This document shows positions 15,901 through 24,711 of a stretch of DNA of 34,441 bases, in pieces (position 1 is the first letter of the stretch; the number at the start of each line of letters is the position of its first letter). Below the pieces are notes generated by a model. The model worked only from the letters and a program-made list of their open reading frames with translations, was not told where the DNA came from and searched no databases. The position numbers and the translations under genes were made by a program. The DNA is from an uncultured bacterium (lineage in GTDB: Bacteria; Bacteroidota; Ignavibacteria; Kapaibacteriales; UBA4661). The stretch covers positions 1-34,441 of the forward strand of contig CALCNX010000098.1 in NCBI GenBank assembly GCA_937899715.1, given 5' to 3'.

Positions 15901-16674
15901 TCATTGCACAAAAAATGTATCGTTCTTCCATTGTAATGGATTGTTGATGATATATTCAGAAATGGTTTGATATGCTCGGTCATTCCGAATGATATGGTCA
16001 TGGAATCGAGATTGCCATGCGAAGTCAGCAGATATTTTTCGTGATTCAAACGATGTGCGACCTTTGAACCATCGTATAATGCGCGATAGGTTTTCATGCA
16101 ACATCGGGTTATGATTCCCGGTTACACCACCGATTGATTTTTCCATCGTAGAGACGCGATTCATCGCGTCTCTACCGTCACGGTCGTCAGCATCAGGTTC
16201 AGAGACGCGATGAATCGCGTCTCTACGGTGATGGTCGTCGGTTTTATGGTCATCGGTATCGGGTTCAGAGACGCGATGAATCGCGTCTCTACGGGTATGA
16301 TGGTCATCGGTTTTATGGTCGTCGGTGTCAGGTTCAGAGACGCGATGAATCGCGTCTCTACCGTGATGGTGATGGTCGTCGGTGTTATGGTTGCCCGCAT
16401 CCGTTTTATCAATCACAATAATTCCATGAACATGATTGGGCATCACCACCAATCCATCCAATTTCACGAATGGGAAATGGTTCGGTATTTCCATCCAACA
16501 ATCATGGGCAATCTTCCCCATTTCCGATAGAACCATTTCCCCATGAACGACATCACCGAAAAAATATTTGCGTTGGTGTGTGCAGATGGTCACAAAATAG
16601 GCAGCATTCCGCGCATAATCCCAAAACGGCGCACGGGCAGATGGTATGCGATATTTGTTTTGATATTTGTCCAT
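15901..16674 (-). CDS. REP-associated tyrosine transposase (RAYT), with in-frame repeats
   Basis: 257 residues from the ATG at 16674; an upstream start at 16722 adds 16 residues. RAYTs are single-strand HUH transposases that mobilise REP palindromes. Visible are RNAAYFVTICTHQRKYFFGD near the N-terminus, the metal-binding MPNHVHGIIVI, and a candidate catalytic tyrosine in RNDRAYQTISEYI near the C-terminus. Between the HUH motif and the tyrosine lies an insert of about 85 residues built from repeats of RDAIHRVSEPDTDD plus histidine/aspartate linkers. It is encoded by the four REP copies at 16148-16361. Whether this protein is still active is unknown. Confidence 0.85.
   Translation of the reverse strand: MDKYQNKYRIPSARAPFWDYARNAAYFVTICTHQRKYFFGDVVHGEMVLSEMGKIAHDCWMEIPNHFPFVKLDGLVVMPNHVHGIIVIDKTDAGNHNTDDHHHHGRDAIHRVSEPDTDDHKTDDHHTRRDAIHRVSEPDTDDHKTDDHHRRDAIHRVSEPDADDRDGRDAMNRVSTMEKSIGGVTGNHNPMLHENLSRIIRWFKGRTSFESRKISADFAWQSRFHDHIIRNDRAYQTISEYIINNPLQWKNDTFFVQ
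16148..16361. repeat. Four REP palindromes inside the RAYT gene
   Basis: The core AGAGACGCGAT-n-ATCGCGTCTCTAC occurs at 16148-16175, 16201-16226, 16267-16292 and 16336-16361. Start spacings are 51, 66 and 69 bp, all divisible by three. The linkers (variants of GGTCATCGG) are repeated too. Another copy with the same linker lies at 24402-24462. Confidence 0.9.
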
Positions 16675-16852
16675 TATATAGCTTACAAACGAGATACGAT
16701 TCAATGGTGCGCTAAAATACATAAAGAGTTTTTGCTCTCTCCTTCAAAATGCTGCTCGTACAAAAAAATTTCTTGCACACCCCCGCGCCTTTCCGTAGTT
16801 TCCCCGCCAATGTGTTTTCTCCTTTTTTTGATTTATTATTCCCTCTCGCTGT

Positions 16853-19800
16853 ATGTCTATCAAAATTTTTCCACACGTTTTAGTGCGTGTTGCTGGTGGT
16901 ACTTTTAATCATTTTGAACAATTACATTTCCATTCTACGTCCGATATTGCGCAAGAAATCTACACGTGCCGGCAGGAACTCAACGCTTGCAAGCAAACCC
17001 TTTCCGATATTATCTACGCCGTTATCACGAGTGCGGAAGCCGAGATGCAGAAAAAATTGCTCAACGCCAAGCGCGATGTATTCAATGGTCGTGCGCTTTC
17101 CGACGAAAAAACCGCGCTGCTCAAACAGTATCTTCCCGCCGATTCTCAGCCTGACGGCGCACGAGAGTTAGAGCGATATATTGCACTCAAAGACCGCATC
17201 AATGCTCTTGCAACCGAAGGCGAAGGCATCTATAACAAAGAATTTATTGCCCTTCGCGGTAAACTTCGTGAATTGGTGCAGGGCAAAAGTTTTCAAGAAG
17301 GGCTGTTGCTTTCCAGTCAGTCGCTCCTGAGCAGTATCAATGAGCATTATCTCAAGCTCGACCCCGAAAAATTGACCAACAAAGACCGCCAAACCGAAAA
17401 GGGTTTGGTGAAATATCTTTCGCGGATGTACAGCAAGACCACGCCCTTCAGCACGTTCACCAATTTGGCAATGGCGAAGGTGGAGCCTACAACGTCCTAT
17501 TCGTCGTCTGCATTCCACACCTCCCTGAGCGAAGCACCTGCCATCAAAAGCCATATTCGACTGAACAACTTTTTGTATCAGTTTTTGAAAGCGCTGCTGA
17601 CGAAATCGCCTGACATTGCGCGATGCCTGCCTATTCGTCCCAATCCGACCATTCAAAAAACGGCAACGCATTTTCTCTTTTTGACCAACAGCAACAACGT
17701 CGAGGCATTCCAACGGATTCCGCCCAGCCCCATTCTGGATTTATTCTTGGAGCTTATCGCCGAACACGCTGCGGGCTTGACGGTGCGGGATTTTGCAAAA
17801 ATGATTATTGACGGCGAGTATATCGAAGCCGAGCAAGAACAAATCGAAGGCTATATCAAGCAGTTGGTTGAGTACGGATTTTTTGAATATAACATCGGCG
17901 TTTCGGGCATTGACCCCGATTGGGATATAAAACTTCGTGAGCAGCTTGCGCCACTCGCCGGAGAATTTCCGCTTCTGGGTGAACTTTCGGACGTACTCGT
18001 GCAGATTCGGAAATACGCCGAGCGTTATGGCGAAGTCTTGGTGGATGAGCGCAAGCAAATTCTTGTGGATGCCCACACGCTTTTCCGTGCAGTTGCTATG
18101 AAAATCCATGAAGCAGCAGGATTGCCCGAAGACGAGCGCAAAACACCCGACGAACGCGCCGCCGAAGCCCGCCAAAAAATGAAAGAAGAACAAGAGAAAG
18201 CCAAAGCAAAAAAGGCTGAAGAAGAAAAAGCGAAGAAAGCTAATGGCGAGGAGATTCCGACGGAAGAAAATAAAATTGAGGAAGGTAAAGCAGAAGAAAC
18301 CGACGAGACCAAAGAAGAAGCCTCAAGCGAGGATGCCGACAGCGTGGAGAAAAAAGAAGAAGCATTCAAGCATCAGTCGAACACGTACTTTTCCTACAAG
18401 CCCGAACAGATGTTCTACGAAGATTCGACGCTGGAAGTGCATCCTGTCATCAATCACGACGAACTCACCACGCTTGCCACAAAACTGCACACGCTTCAGC
18501 AAACACTTTGGACGTTTGGCGGAATGAAGGATGAGCAAGACACGATGCTGCACTTCTTCACCGAAAAATATGGTGCTGCGGCAACGGTTGATGTGGTAAC
18601 GTTCTACGAAGAATATTTCCGCGAGTGGAAAAAACCCGAAGCCGAACGGCAACAAAAAGCCCGCGAAGAACAAGCTCGCATAGCCCGCGAGAAAAAAGAA
18701 AAAGAGAAGCAGGAAAAAGAACAACAGGAAAAAGCAGCAGATTCACCAACACCAATCGCAGCCACAAAAGCAGAGGAAGTCAAAGCGGAAGAAGCAAAGC
18801 CCGAAGTAGCACCGCAGGCGACGGAAAAAACTGTTCCCGATGCACCCGTCATACAGCGCATCAAGGAGCGGCAAGAGCGCAATAAAGCGTGGACGGACAA
18901 ATACACCGACGTTCTGCGCTCGGAATTAGCAGCAACAAGTACGTCGTCGTCGTCGGACACCATTCACCTGCGCTTTGAGCCGGTGCAACGCGTAACGGGT
19001 GAACTTGAATACCCTGTCCCGCGCGAGGTGGCGAATCGTTCCTACGGGATGTTCGTGCAGTTTTTCCGTGAGCGCGATAGCGACGGCAACGAACAGTTAA
19101 AGGGCGTACTGAACGCTTCGCTGAGTGGTTTTGGGAAAATGATTAGCCGCTTTATGCACATTTTTGAGGGCAGCATCACGGACGACGTTCGCACATGGAA
19201 CAGCGCCACCGCCAACGATGCAATTTTGATTGAAGACTGCGACGCGTCGTATTTCAATGCAAATCTGCATCCGCCGCTCATGCCGCACGAAATCTGGATG
19301 CCGGGCGGACACAACACGCTCCCCGCCGAAAAACAAATTCCCGTAACGGATTTGGTTGTGAAGCTGGGCGCTTCCGGCGACCGCTTGGAACTCTTCCACA
19401 AAATGCTGAACAAAACGGCGTACGTTTTTGACTTGGGTTTCCAAGGGCATGGCGGACGCTCACAACTCTTCCAGCTTTTGGAAAAATTCACTCGTGCGGA
19501 GTATTTGAACTATTATCCGTTGCTCAGTTCTCTTTCTACGGCTACGATGCCCCAAGCACCAAAGCCGGAACAAGGAACAGAGAAACAAGGAGCAGAAGCA
19601 CAAGAAACAGAAAAACAAATGAACAATGCAGCAGGTTCGGCAGAATCCGCCAAACCTCAGCCACGCATCCGCACTCGCCCGCGTGTGGTCTATGAAGACC
19701 AGCTTGTTCTTCAGCGCAAGGCGTGGTTTGTTCCGAAAGAACTGTTGCCGCTTCGCTCCAAACAGGAAACCGATTGGCAATACTTCGAGCGTCTCAACAC

Positions 19801-20095
19801 ATGGCGCTCCGAACAAGGAATGCCGGAAGAAATTTTCCTCTTTGTGAACCCCAGAGAAAACCAGAACAACCAAGAAAACGTGGATACCGATGCAGCAAAG
19901 CGCGTCACCCGCGACGACTACAAACCGCAGTATATCAGCTTCCGCAATCCCTTCATGGTGAAACTTTTTGAAGGTTTGCTCTCGAAAGTGATGAGTACGC
20001 TCAAAATAGAAGAAATGCTCCCGAACTCGGAGCAAATGGCGGAGATAGCGCAGCAGAAATATGTGACTGAGTGTGTGGTGCAGTGGTATGTGTAG
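16853..20095 (+). CDS. LanB-type lantibiotic dehydratase, glutamylation domain only
   Basis: 1080 residues. The start (MSIKIFPHVLVRV) and RMYSKTTPFSTF at 191-202 correspond to the N-terminal domain of class I lanthipeptide dehydratases, which glutamylates Ser/Thr of the precursor using Glu-tRNA. The later part (YEDQLVLQRKAWFVP; RNPFMVKLFEGLL; EMLPNS) matches the end of that domain. The C-terminal elimination domain (SpaB_C type) seems absent, as in split LanB systems. Three Lys/Glu/Ala/Gln-rich inserts (about 428-505, 595-665 and 900-945) are unusual. The usual R-x3-R-x-T motif reads R-x3-K-x-T. It lies upstream of six precursor genes and is their likely modifying enzyme. No ribosome binding site is evident. 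Confidence 0.78.
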   Translation: MSIKIFPHVLVRVAGGTFNHFEQLHFHSTSDIAQEIYTCRQELNACKQTLSDIIYAVITSAEAEMQKKLLNAKRDVFNGRALSDEKTALLKQYLPADSQPDGARELERYIALKDRINALATEGEGIYNKEFIALRGKLRELVQGKSFQEGLLLSSQSLLSSINEHYLKLDPEKLTNKDRQTEKGLVKYLSRMYSKTTPFSTFTNLAMAKVEPTTSYSSSAFHTSLSEAPAIKSHIRLNNFLYQFLKALLTKSPDIARCLPIRPNPTIQKTATHFLFLTNSNNVEAFQRIPPSPILDLFLELIAEHAAGLTVRDFAKMIIDGEYIEAEQEQIEGYIKQLVEYGFFEYNIGVSGIDPDWDIKLREQLAPLAGEFPLLGELSDVLVQIRKYAERYGEVLVDERKQILVDAHTLFRAVAMKIHEAAGLPEDERKTPDERAAEARQKMKEEQEKAKAKKAEEEKAKKANGEEIPTEENKIEEGKAEETDETKEEASSEDADSVEKKEEAFKHQSNTYFSYKPEQMFYEDSTLEVHPVINHDELTTLATKLHTLQQTLWTFGGMKDEQDTMLHFFTEKYGAAATVDVVTFYEEYFREWKKPEAERQQKAREEQARIAREKKEKEKQEKEQQEKAADSPTPIAATKAEEVKAEEAKPEVAPQATEKTVPDAPVIQRIKERQERNKAWTDKYTDVLRSELAATSTSSSSDTIHLRFEPVQRVTGELEYPVPREVANRSYGMFVQFFRERDSDGNEQLKGVLNASLSGFGKMISRFMHIFEGSITDDVRTWNSATANDAILIEDCDASYFNANLHPPLMPHEIWMPGGHNTLPAEKQIPVTDLVVKLGASGDRLELFHKMLNKTAYVFDLGFQGHGGRSQLFQLLEKFTRAEYLNYYPLLSSLSTATMPQAPKPEQGTEKQGAEAQETEKQMNNAAGSAESAKPQPRIRTRPRVVYEDQLVLQRKAWFVPKELLPLRSKQETDWQYFERLNTWRSEQGMPEEIFLFVNPRENQNNQENVDTDAAKRVTRDDYKPQYISFRNPFMVKLFEGLLSKVMSTLKIEEMLPNSEQMAEIAQQKYVTECVVQWYV

Positions 20096-20108
20096 AAAAT
20101 GAAAAAAT

Positions 20109-20139
20109 AATGGGGTGAGTGGAGAAACATCACCCCATT
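20109..20139 (+). terminator. Hairpin after LanB gene
   Basis: AATGGGGTGA pairs with TCACCCCATT across an 11-nt loop, 14 bases after the stop codon. There is no T run, so termination may be weak. Confidence 0.5.
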
Positions 20140-20154
20140 AGAGAGTGTAAATTG

Positions 20155-20282
20155 TTTTGTGTAAACTCCCCCTCACCCAACCCTCTCCCAGAGGGCGAGG
20201 GCTTCAGAATAAATTGATTGTTCTTGTCTTCGCTCCTTCTCCCTCTGGGAGAAGGCGGGGGATGAGGGCTGTTTACACAAAA
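20155..20282. mobile_element. MITE-like element with terminal inverted repeats
   Basis: A 128-bp element starts TTTTGTGTAAAC and ends GTTTACACAAAA, a 12-bp perfect inverted repeat. Inside are two C/G-rich palindromes (CCTCTCCC/GGGCGAGG type and CCTTCTCCC/GGGAGAAGG type). No protein is encoded. Part of it recurs inverted at 34390-34441. Confidence 0.6.
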
Positions 20283-20284
20283 CT

Positions 20285-20485
20285 CTGCACACACTCCCCC
20301 ATTATTTCTTTAGAAACAAAAAAGCGTACAATTCTATTTGCAGAAAGAAAATAAAATTCTATTTTCGTGCTGCTCCAATATGCACATCATATTGCATCCT
20401 GTGTTCAATGTCTCAATAAATTTTCAAGCAAGTAAAAATGGTCAAATTGTAACCTTGTTCTTTAGGTTGGTTCTATCATTGTAAA
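20285..20485. other. AT-rich intergenic stretch
   Basis: Between the MITE and the 15-bp tandem repeat I see no gene, no clear promoter and no strong hairpin. Confidence 0.4.
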
Positions 20486-20535
20486 CGGCTTCCTTTTTCG
20501 CGGCTTCCTTTTTCGCGGCCTCCTTTTTCGCGGCT
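20486..20535. repeat. 15-bp tandem repeat upstream of precursor 1
   Basis: The unit CGGCTTCCTTTTTCG occurs 3.3 times (20486, 20501, 20516, partial at 20531), with one T-to-C change in the third copy. It lies about 190 bp before the start of precursor 1. The unit differs from the 21-bp repeats at precursors 2, 4 and 5. Confidence 0.8.
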
Positions 20536-20582
20536 GAGAATGGTATGTCCTATTGCAACCAACACAACATAGTAACCCCTTA

Positions 20583-20628
20583 ACACTGAAAAAAAAGCAG
20601 TGTACCGCACTTTTTGCCTGACGGTACA
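20583..20628 (+). promoter_or_regulatory. Overlapping alternative hairpins in leader of precursor 1
   Basis: ACACTG/CAGTGT (20583-20603) and TGTACCG/CGGTACA (20601-20628) overlap by three bases, so only one can form fully at a time. They lie about 95-140 nt before the start codon. They may be an RNA switch or operators; this is a guess from the sequence. Confidence 0.3.
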
Positions 20629-20722
20629 CCGCCTCGCGCATTGGGTATTGTAGGGATCCCATGCTTGATGCGAATATAACCTTTTCGGGCAGAAAAAATT
20701 CTATTTTTAGAGGAGTTCTACA

Positions 20723-20968
20723 ATGGTAGAGCAAAAGAAAAAATTCCGTTTGGATGAGTTACACGTCGAGAGTTTTGTAACGTCTCCCAATGCCGAAGAA
20801 ACAAAGGGTGGTACAATAAGTATCACATCAGTATTGATAGTTATGCTTGCTGGTTGTATGGATGACCCAAACCATCCGTATAATCAAATCGGACCGGGGG
20901 GTACTGCATCCGGTACAGCTAATGCAGGATGCGATACAAAATTAGATGCAGCTGTTGTTTATGGATAA
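20723..20968 (+). CDS. RiPP precursor 1 (pinensin-like leader)
   Basis: 81 residues. The leader MVEQKKKFRLDELHVESFVT runs to GG at 29-30, where the C39 exporter is expected to cut. The core of 51 residues has only two cysteines, many Thr/Ser, an inner GG and a hydrophobic run (SVLIVMLAGC). The ATG has AGAGGAG upstream. A hairpin terminator follows at 20984, then the erythromycin-esterase-like gene. The leader matches that of five other precursors in this window, whereas the core matches none. It is the least cysteine-rich of the six and lacks the TG that follows GG in precursors 2, 5 and 6. Confidence 0.8.
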   Translation: MVEQKKKFRLDELHVESFVTSPNAEETKGGTISITSVLIVMLAGCMDDPNHPYNQIGPGGTASGTANAGCDTKLDAAVVYG

Positions 20969-20983
20969 TCAATGATAAGAGTT

Positions 20984-21019
20984 ATAATTCGGGCATTATT
21001 TATTTAATGTCCGAATTAT
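20984..21019 (+). terminator. Terminator/attenuator after precursor 1
   Basis: ATAATTCGGGCATT pairs with AATGTCCGAATTAT around an 8-nt loop, with one G-T pair. It lies between precursor 1 and the esterase-like gene, so the precursor could be made in excess over the enzyme. Confidence 0.65.
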
Positions 21020-21080
21020 TCATTTTGGTAGCTTCAGAAAAAAATCACATTGCTACTGTGGTTATAAACGAGCAACATTT

Positions 21081-22526
21081 ATGCTTTATTTGATGCGGCT
21101 TTTGCAATCAACACTCATATTTGTATCACTCTTTCTTTGTATTTCTTGCGAAAAAATTGATACATCAACCCAAGAAGAAATTAAACAGTTAATTCGTACA
21201 CATTCTATTCCTCTGTATTTTCAAAAAGACTCTATTACAAATTTTCTCCTAGCCAACCGAATTGCGTTAGACAGCTTGCTTAGGGACAAGCACATCATTG
21301 GCTTGGGTGAATCAACTCACGGAACGCATGAATCTACGGTACTTAATTGTGAAATTATCAAGTATCTCGTTCAATTCAAGAACTGCAAAGCTATTTGCAT
21401 GGAGAGCTATTATTTGCCTTCGGTTGTTGCCAATGATTATATCTTGGGTCGAATTTCCCATGATGACCCTTCCATAGTGCAAGCAGGTACTGTTAAATCG
21501 GCACAACCGTTTAAGCAACTTTTGGAATGGCTTCGGCAATATAATAAATCAGCGTTGCGCAAAGTTCAAATCTATGGTATTTGTTTTGGCGGATACTCCT
21601 CATTAGCTCCCATTGTCCTGAATTTTATACAACGGTATGATAGTTCTTATTACAGTGCGATAGCAAATAATTACAAGCAACTTTATGACTTCGCATTAGC
21701 CCCCGTTTCTACAAAAAATATCACGCTGACTTATGCCCAAGACTGGTCGGAAGAAACACCATTAGACTCTATTCGCCAATGGACAACAACGACGCAAAGA
21801 GTGTACAGTCATCTCTGTTTGAATAAAAACACCTATTATCAAAAAGCAGATACATTTACTGCTAATGCCGCTATTCGTGCGGCAAAAATGATTGCTCAGG
21901 ATTTTGCGCGCCCGGATGTGCGAGATAAAGAACAGGATAATTTGTGGACGGGATTAGCGAGAAAAGTAGGCTTCTCGGCATATTCACGAAACAAAAATAT
22001 TGGATTGGTCTATAAGTATAAAGATTCTTGTTGGGCGGCTAACACAAAAGAAATTGCCAAAGAGCTATCTGCTGATGAAAAATTAGTTGTTTGGGCGCAT
22101 AATGCTCATATTGGGAGAATTATTTCTTTTAACGAAACAAAACGTCTTGGGTATTATTTAGATGTAGAGTACGGGAATCAATATATTCCTATTGGTCATA
22201 TTTTCTACGAAGGTATGTTTCTAGCTCTTAATGAACATGGTTACTCAAAACAATTTCATACTCAAACACCACCTAACAATTCAATTGAAGATATTTTTTA
22301 TTCTGCTTTACCGACAAACCCCTCATTTGCTGTTGCTTTCAATACCACGAGAGCTACACAAATAGTGCGGCATTCACCAAAACTCTACATTCGGGCGATT
22401 GGCGGTATTTTTACACCAACGGCACAAGAATTTGTTGAAGAACGTCCCTTAAATCAGTTTGACGCGCTTATTTATTTGAGAAAAACAACTCCTCAAAAAA
22501 CATTTACCATGAAGTTTGCTCCATAA
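21081..22526 (+). CDS. Erythromycin-esterase-like lipoprotein
   Basis: 481 residues. The N-terminus (LLQSTLIFVSLFLCISCEK) is a signal peptide with a possible lipobox; its -3 residue is Cys, which is unusual. GLGESTHGTHE at 74-84 holds the conserved Glu and His of the Ere family, and WAHNAHIG near 338 a further conserved His pair. Known Ere enzymes hydrolyse macrolide lactones, but most family members have unknown substrates. It follows precursor 1 and its terminator, so it may modify, hydrolyse or give immunity to a secreted RiPP product. A remnant of an S41 gene follows its stop by 20 nt, suggesting it replaced or was inserted beside an S41 gene. Confidence 0.8.
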   Translation: MLYLMRLLQSTLIFVSLFLCISCEKIDTSTQEEIKQLIRTHSIPLYFQKDSITNFLLANRIALDSLLRDKHIIGLGESTHGTHESTVLNCEIIKYLVQFKNCKAICMESYYLPSVVANDYILGRISHDDPSIVQAGTVKSAQPFKQLLEWLRQYNKSALRKVQIYGICFGGYSSLAPIVLNFIQRYDSSYYSAIANNYKQLYDFALAPVSTKNITLTYAQDWSEETPLDSIRQWTTTTQRVYSHLCLNKNTYYQKADTFTANAAIRAAKMIAQDFARPDVRDKEQDNLWTGLARKVGFSAYSRNKNIGLVYKYKDSCWAANTKEIAKELSADEKLVVWAHNAHIGRIISFNETKRLGYYLDVEYGNQYIPIGHIFYEGMFLALNEHGYSKQFHTQTPPNNSIEDIFYSALPTNPSFAVAFNTTRATQIVRHSPKLYIRAIGGIFTPTAQEFVEERPLNQFDALIYLRKTTPQKTFTMKFAP

Positions 22527-22546
22527 ATCAAAGTTTTTACAGTTCG

Positions 22547-22597
22547 GAAAAAGGCGTGGAAGTGCTGCGTGAGTTATTGAGAAAAGAGAAGAAATAA
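22547..22597 (+). pseudogene. 3' remnant of an S41 peptidase gene
   Basis: Seventeen codons (EKGVEVLRELLRKEKK and stop) nearly match the end of the S41 gene that finishes at 24377. There is no start codon and nothing S41-like upstream. The similarity runs on a little into the 3' non-coding sequence. Confidence 0.75.
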
Positions 22598-22608
22598 AAA
22601 TTTTTTCC

Positions 22609-22642
22609 CAGGGCAATGTAGTAACTTCCATTGCCCTGTTTT
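22609..22642 (+). terminator. Intrinsic terminator
   Basis: CAGGGCAATG pairs perfectly with CATTGCCCTG around a 10-nt loop and is followed by TTTT. It ends the esterase-like transcript, 24 bp before the next start. Confidence 0.75.
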
Positions 22643-22661
22643 CCATTCTTTCTTTAACGCT

Positions 22662-24377
22662 ATGTCCCCGCTTCAAAATATGAAATACCGATTGGAAATA
22701 TTCCTTTCCGTCATCATGTACTGGATATGGTTTTTTCTTTGCTCTTACGCAAGCTATTGCTTCCAAACACAAACAGATAAAGCACAAAACATTATCTATG
22801 CTTGCAAAGCATGGGGCTTCCTGAAATACTACCACCCCAATATGTGCTGCAATATCCAATGGGATGAACGGCTCGTAGAGGTACTCCAACGTCTTGACAC
22901 GGCACAAGCAAACACAAACCTCAATACAGAAATTGAATATCTGCTCCATGCTGCAGCCGACACAACGGCAAAACCTCATCCGCTCTATAACCCATTTGAC
23001 AGAGAAGCCTCCGGCGGTACACAAGCAACCATCGCTCTTGATTTCGGCTGGATAGAAAACTCTTTTGTAAGCCCCGATGTCCGGCAGCGATTGCGGGCGT
23101 TTATGCACCCCACGCAAGCAGTCGAAAATTATTATCTTCACTTGGAGACGAATGCGCGTTCCCCGATTCCATTTTTTGCAAACGAGAGCGCAAAGCCTGA
23201 CACGGGTGTACCGGATAAATATCGTCGTGTTTTGGGATTAGCGCGGCTCTGGAATTTTATACACTATTTCTATCCATACAAAAACCTCTTGGATAAGCCC
23301 TGGGATGATGTTCTCGCGGAATTTCTCCCCCAATTTGCAAACGCCACAACGGAAAAAGAATACACCGCAGCTATCTTCCGGCTGCGCACACGACTGCATG
23401 ACACGCATACGGTAGTGAATTCACGTGGGGCAACCACGTTTTTTGGAACGTATTATTTGCCCCTGTCGCTTGCGTTTATTGAAGAAAAGGTTGTTGTGAA
23501 GGAATCATACCCACAGTTTGGCATTCAGCGAGGAGACATTCTCATTGCGATTGACGGTGAACGTGTGGATTCTATCATGCAACGCCGTAGCGAGTACTTG
23601 GGGGTTGCCAATGAATCCGGCAAGAATCAAATTCTTGCCAATTATCTTCTTCGATATACCGAATCTTCCTCGGTAACGCTGGAACTGCTCAATCAAGAAG
23701 GAAAAAAGTATCATCCATTTGTACCGTGCGTCAATCGGAATGTTTATACGCCAAGTGTTGTGCCATCCAAGCCGATGATTCAAGTTGCAGACAGCGTAGA
23801 AAAATTGTTGTACATAGACTTCACGCAAATTACGCAGCAGAGGATATTTCCGACCATAGACACAATGATGAACTACCGAGGTGTGGTCTTTGATGTGCGC
23901 GGCTATCCGGAGTTTGTTTTGTATGGCATGATGTCGCAGCTTGCCGAAGCAACACCATTTGTTTTTGTCCGTTCGCCCAATTATCGTTTGCCTGGACGGG
24001 CGGCAGAATATGTTCTGTCTTGTGGTCTAAAACGAAGATACATGGGCAACGTGGTTATACTTGTCAATGAACAGACACAAAGTCGCGCAGAATTTACGGC
24101 AATGGCACTACAAACTATTCCGGGCATGAAAACCGTCGGCAGCCAAACAGCAGGCACAGATGGCGATGTACGAAAAATGAGTTTGCCGGGTGGAGTGACA
24201 ATAATGATAACGTGCAAGGGAATATATTACCCCGATAAAACACCAACACAGCGCAAAGGCGTTCGTATTGACGTAGAAGCACACCCTACCATCGCAGGCA
24301 TACGCGCCGGACGCGACGAAGTGCTGGAAAAAGGAATTGAAGTGCTGCGTGAGTTATTGAAAAAAGAGAAGAAATAG
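22662..24377 (+). CDS. S41 family peptidase 1
   Basis: 571 residues, exported or anchored by the hydrophobic N-terminus (IFLSVIMYWIWFFLC). A second possible start at 22680 would remove six residues. A PDZ-like part has GIQRGDILIAIDGERV near 290. The catalytic S41 core has VVILVNEQTQSRAEF near 470 with the candidate serine, then VGSQTAGTDGD. S41 peptidases (tail-specific/CtpA-like) cut secreted or periplasmic proteins. The C-terminal 40 residues and the underlying DNA nearly match the second S41 gene, pointing to gene conversion or duplication. It follows the esterase-like gene and a terminator. A role in RiPP maturation or immunity is inference. Confidence 0.85.
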   Translation: MSPLQNMKYRLEIFLSVIMYWIWFFLCSYASYCFQTQTDKAQNIIYACKAWGFLKYYHPNMCCNIQWDERLVEVLQRLDTAQANTNLNTEIEYLLHAAADTTAKPHPLYNPFDREASGGTQATIALDFGWIENSFVSPDVRQRLRAFMHPTQAVENYYLHLETNARSPIPFFANESAKPDTGVPDKYRRVLGLARLWNFIHYFYPYKNLLDKPWDDVLAEFLPQFANATTEKEYTAAIFRLRTRLHDTHTVVNSRGATTFFGTYYLPLSLAFIEEKVVVKESYPQFGIQRGDILIAIDGERVDSIMQRRSEYLGVANESGKNQILANYLLRYTESSSVTLELLNQEGKKYHPFVPCVNRNVYTPSVVPSKPMIQVADSVEKLLYIDFTQITQQRIFPTIDTMMNYRGVVFDVRGYPEFVLYGMMSQLAEATPFVFVRSPNYRLPGRAAEYVLSCGLKRRYMGNVVILVNEQTQSRAEFTAMALQTIPGMKTVGSQTAGTDGDVRKMSLPGGVTIMITCKGIYYPDKTPTQRKGVRIDVEAHPTIAGIRAGRDEVLEKGIEVLRELLKKEKK

Positions 24378-24401
24378 AAATTTTTCTTGGGGGCAAAGGC
24401 G

Positions 24402-24462
24402 GTAGAGACGCGATTAATCGCGTCTCTACAACGGTGACGGTCGTCGGTATCAGAGACGCGAT
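24402..24462. repeat. REP copy with partial second copy
   Basis: A full palindrome at 24402-24429 (GTAGAGACGCGATTAATCGC followed by its other arm) and a partial one at 24451-24462 are joined by the linker found between copies in the RAYT gene. They lie in the non-coding 3' flank of S41 peptidase 1. Confidence 0.85.
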
Positions 24463-24527
24463 TTGAATTTTCCATTTCAAAATATTACATACGGATTAGC
24501 AATTTATTCATACATGACAATTCGTTT

Positions 24528-24589
24528 CACTCACTCCACTTTTGCCATCACTCACTCCACTTTTGCCACCACTCACTCCCGGTCTCTTG
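24528..24589 (+). repeat. 21-bp iteron array upstream of precursor 2
   Basis: The unit CACTCACTCCACTTTTGCCA plus one base occurs at 24528 and 24549, then a partial copy at 24570 runs into GGTCTCTTG. The same array in the same orientation relative to the gene precedes precursors 4 and 5. Here it lies about 230-290 bp before the start codon. Confidence 0.8.
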
Positions 24590-24711
24590 TATGTTCGGTT
24601 TGGAAAGTTTATTTTGTGGATTAAATTTTTTTGTATCATCGAATAGACCGTCAGTTGCAAATGCTGAGTTTAGATGTGATGTGAGAAAAAAGTACAGTGC
24701 AGTATTTTTCC

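Noticed and set aside
16148..16361. CRISPR array
   Set aside because: The repeats are perfect palindromes with short, similar linkers that are coding and in frame; there are no unique spacers and no cas genes.
21081..22526. True macrolide resistance gene (ere)
   Set aside because: The family motif is present, but most Ere-like proteins do not act on macrolides, and the RiPP context points to another substrate.
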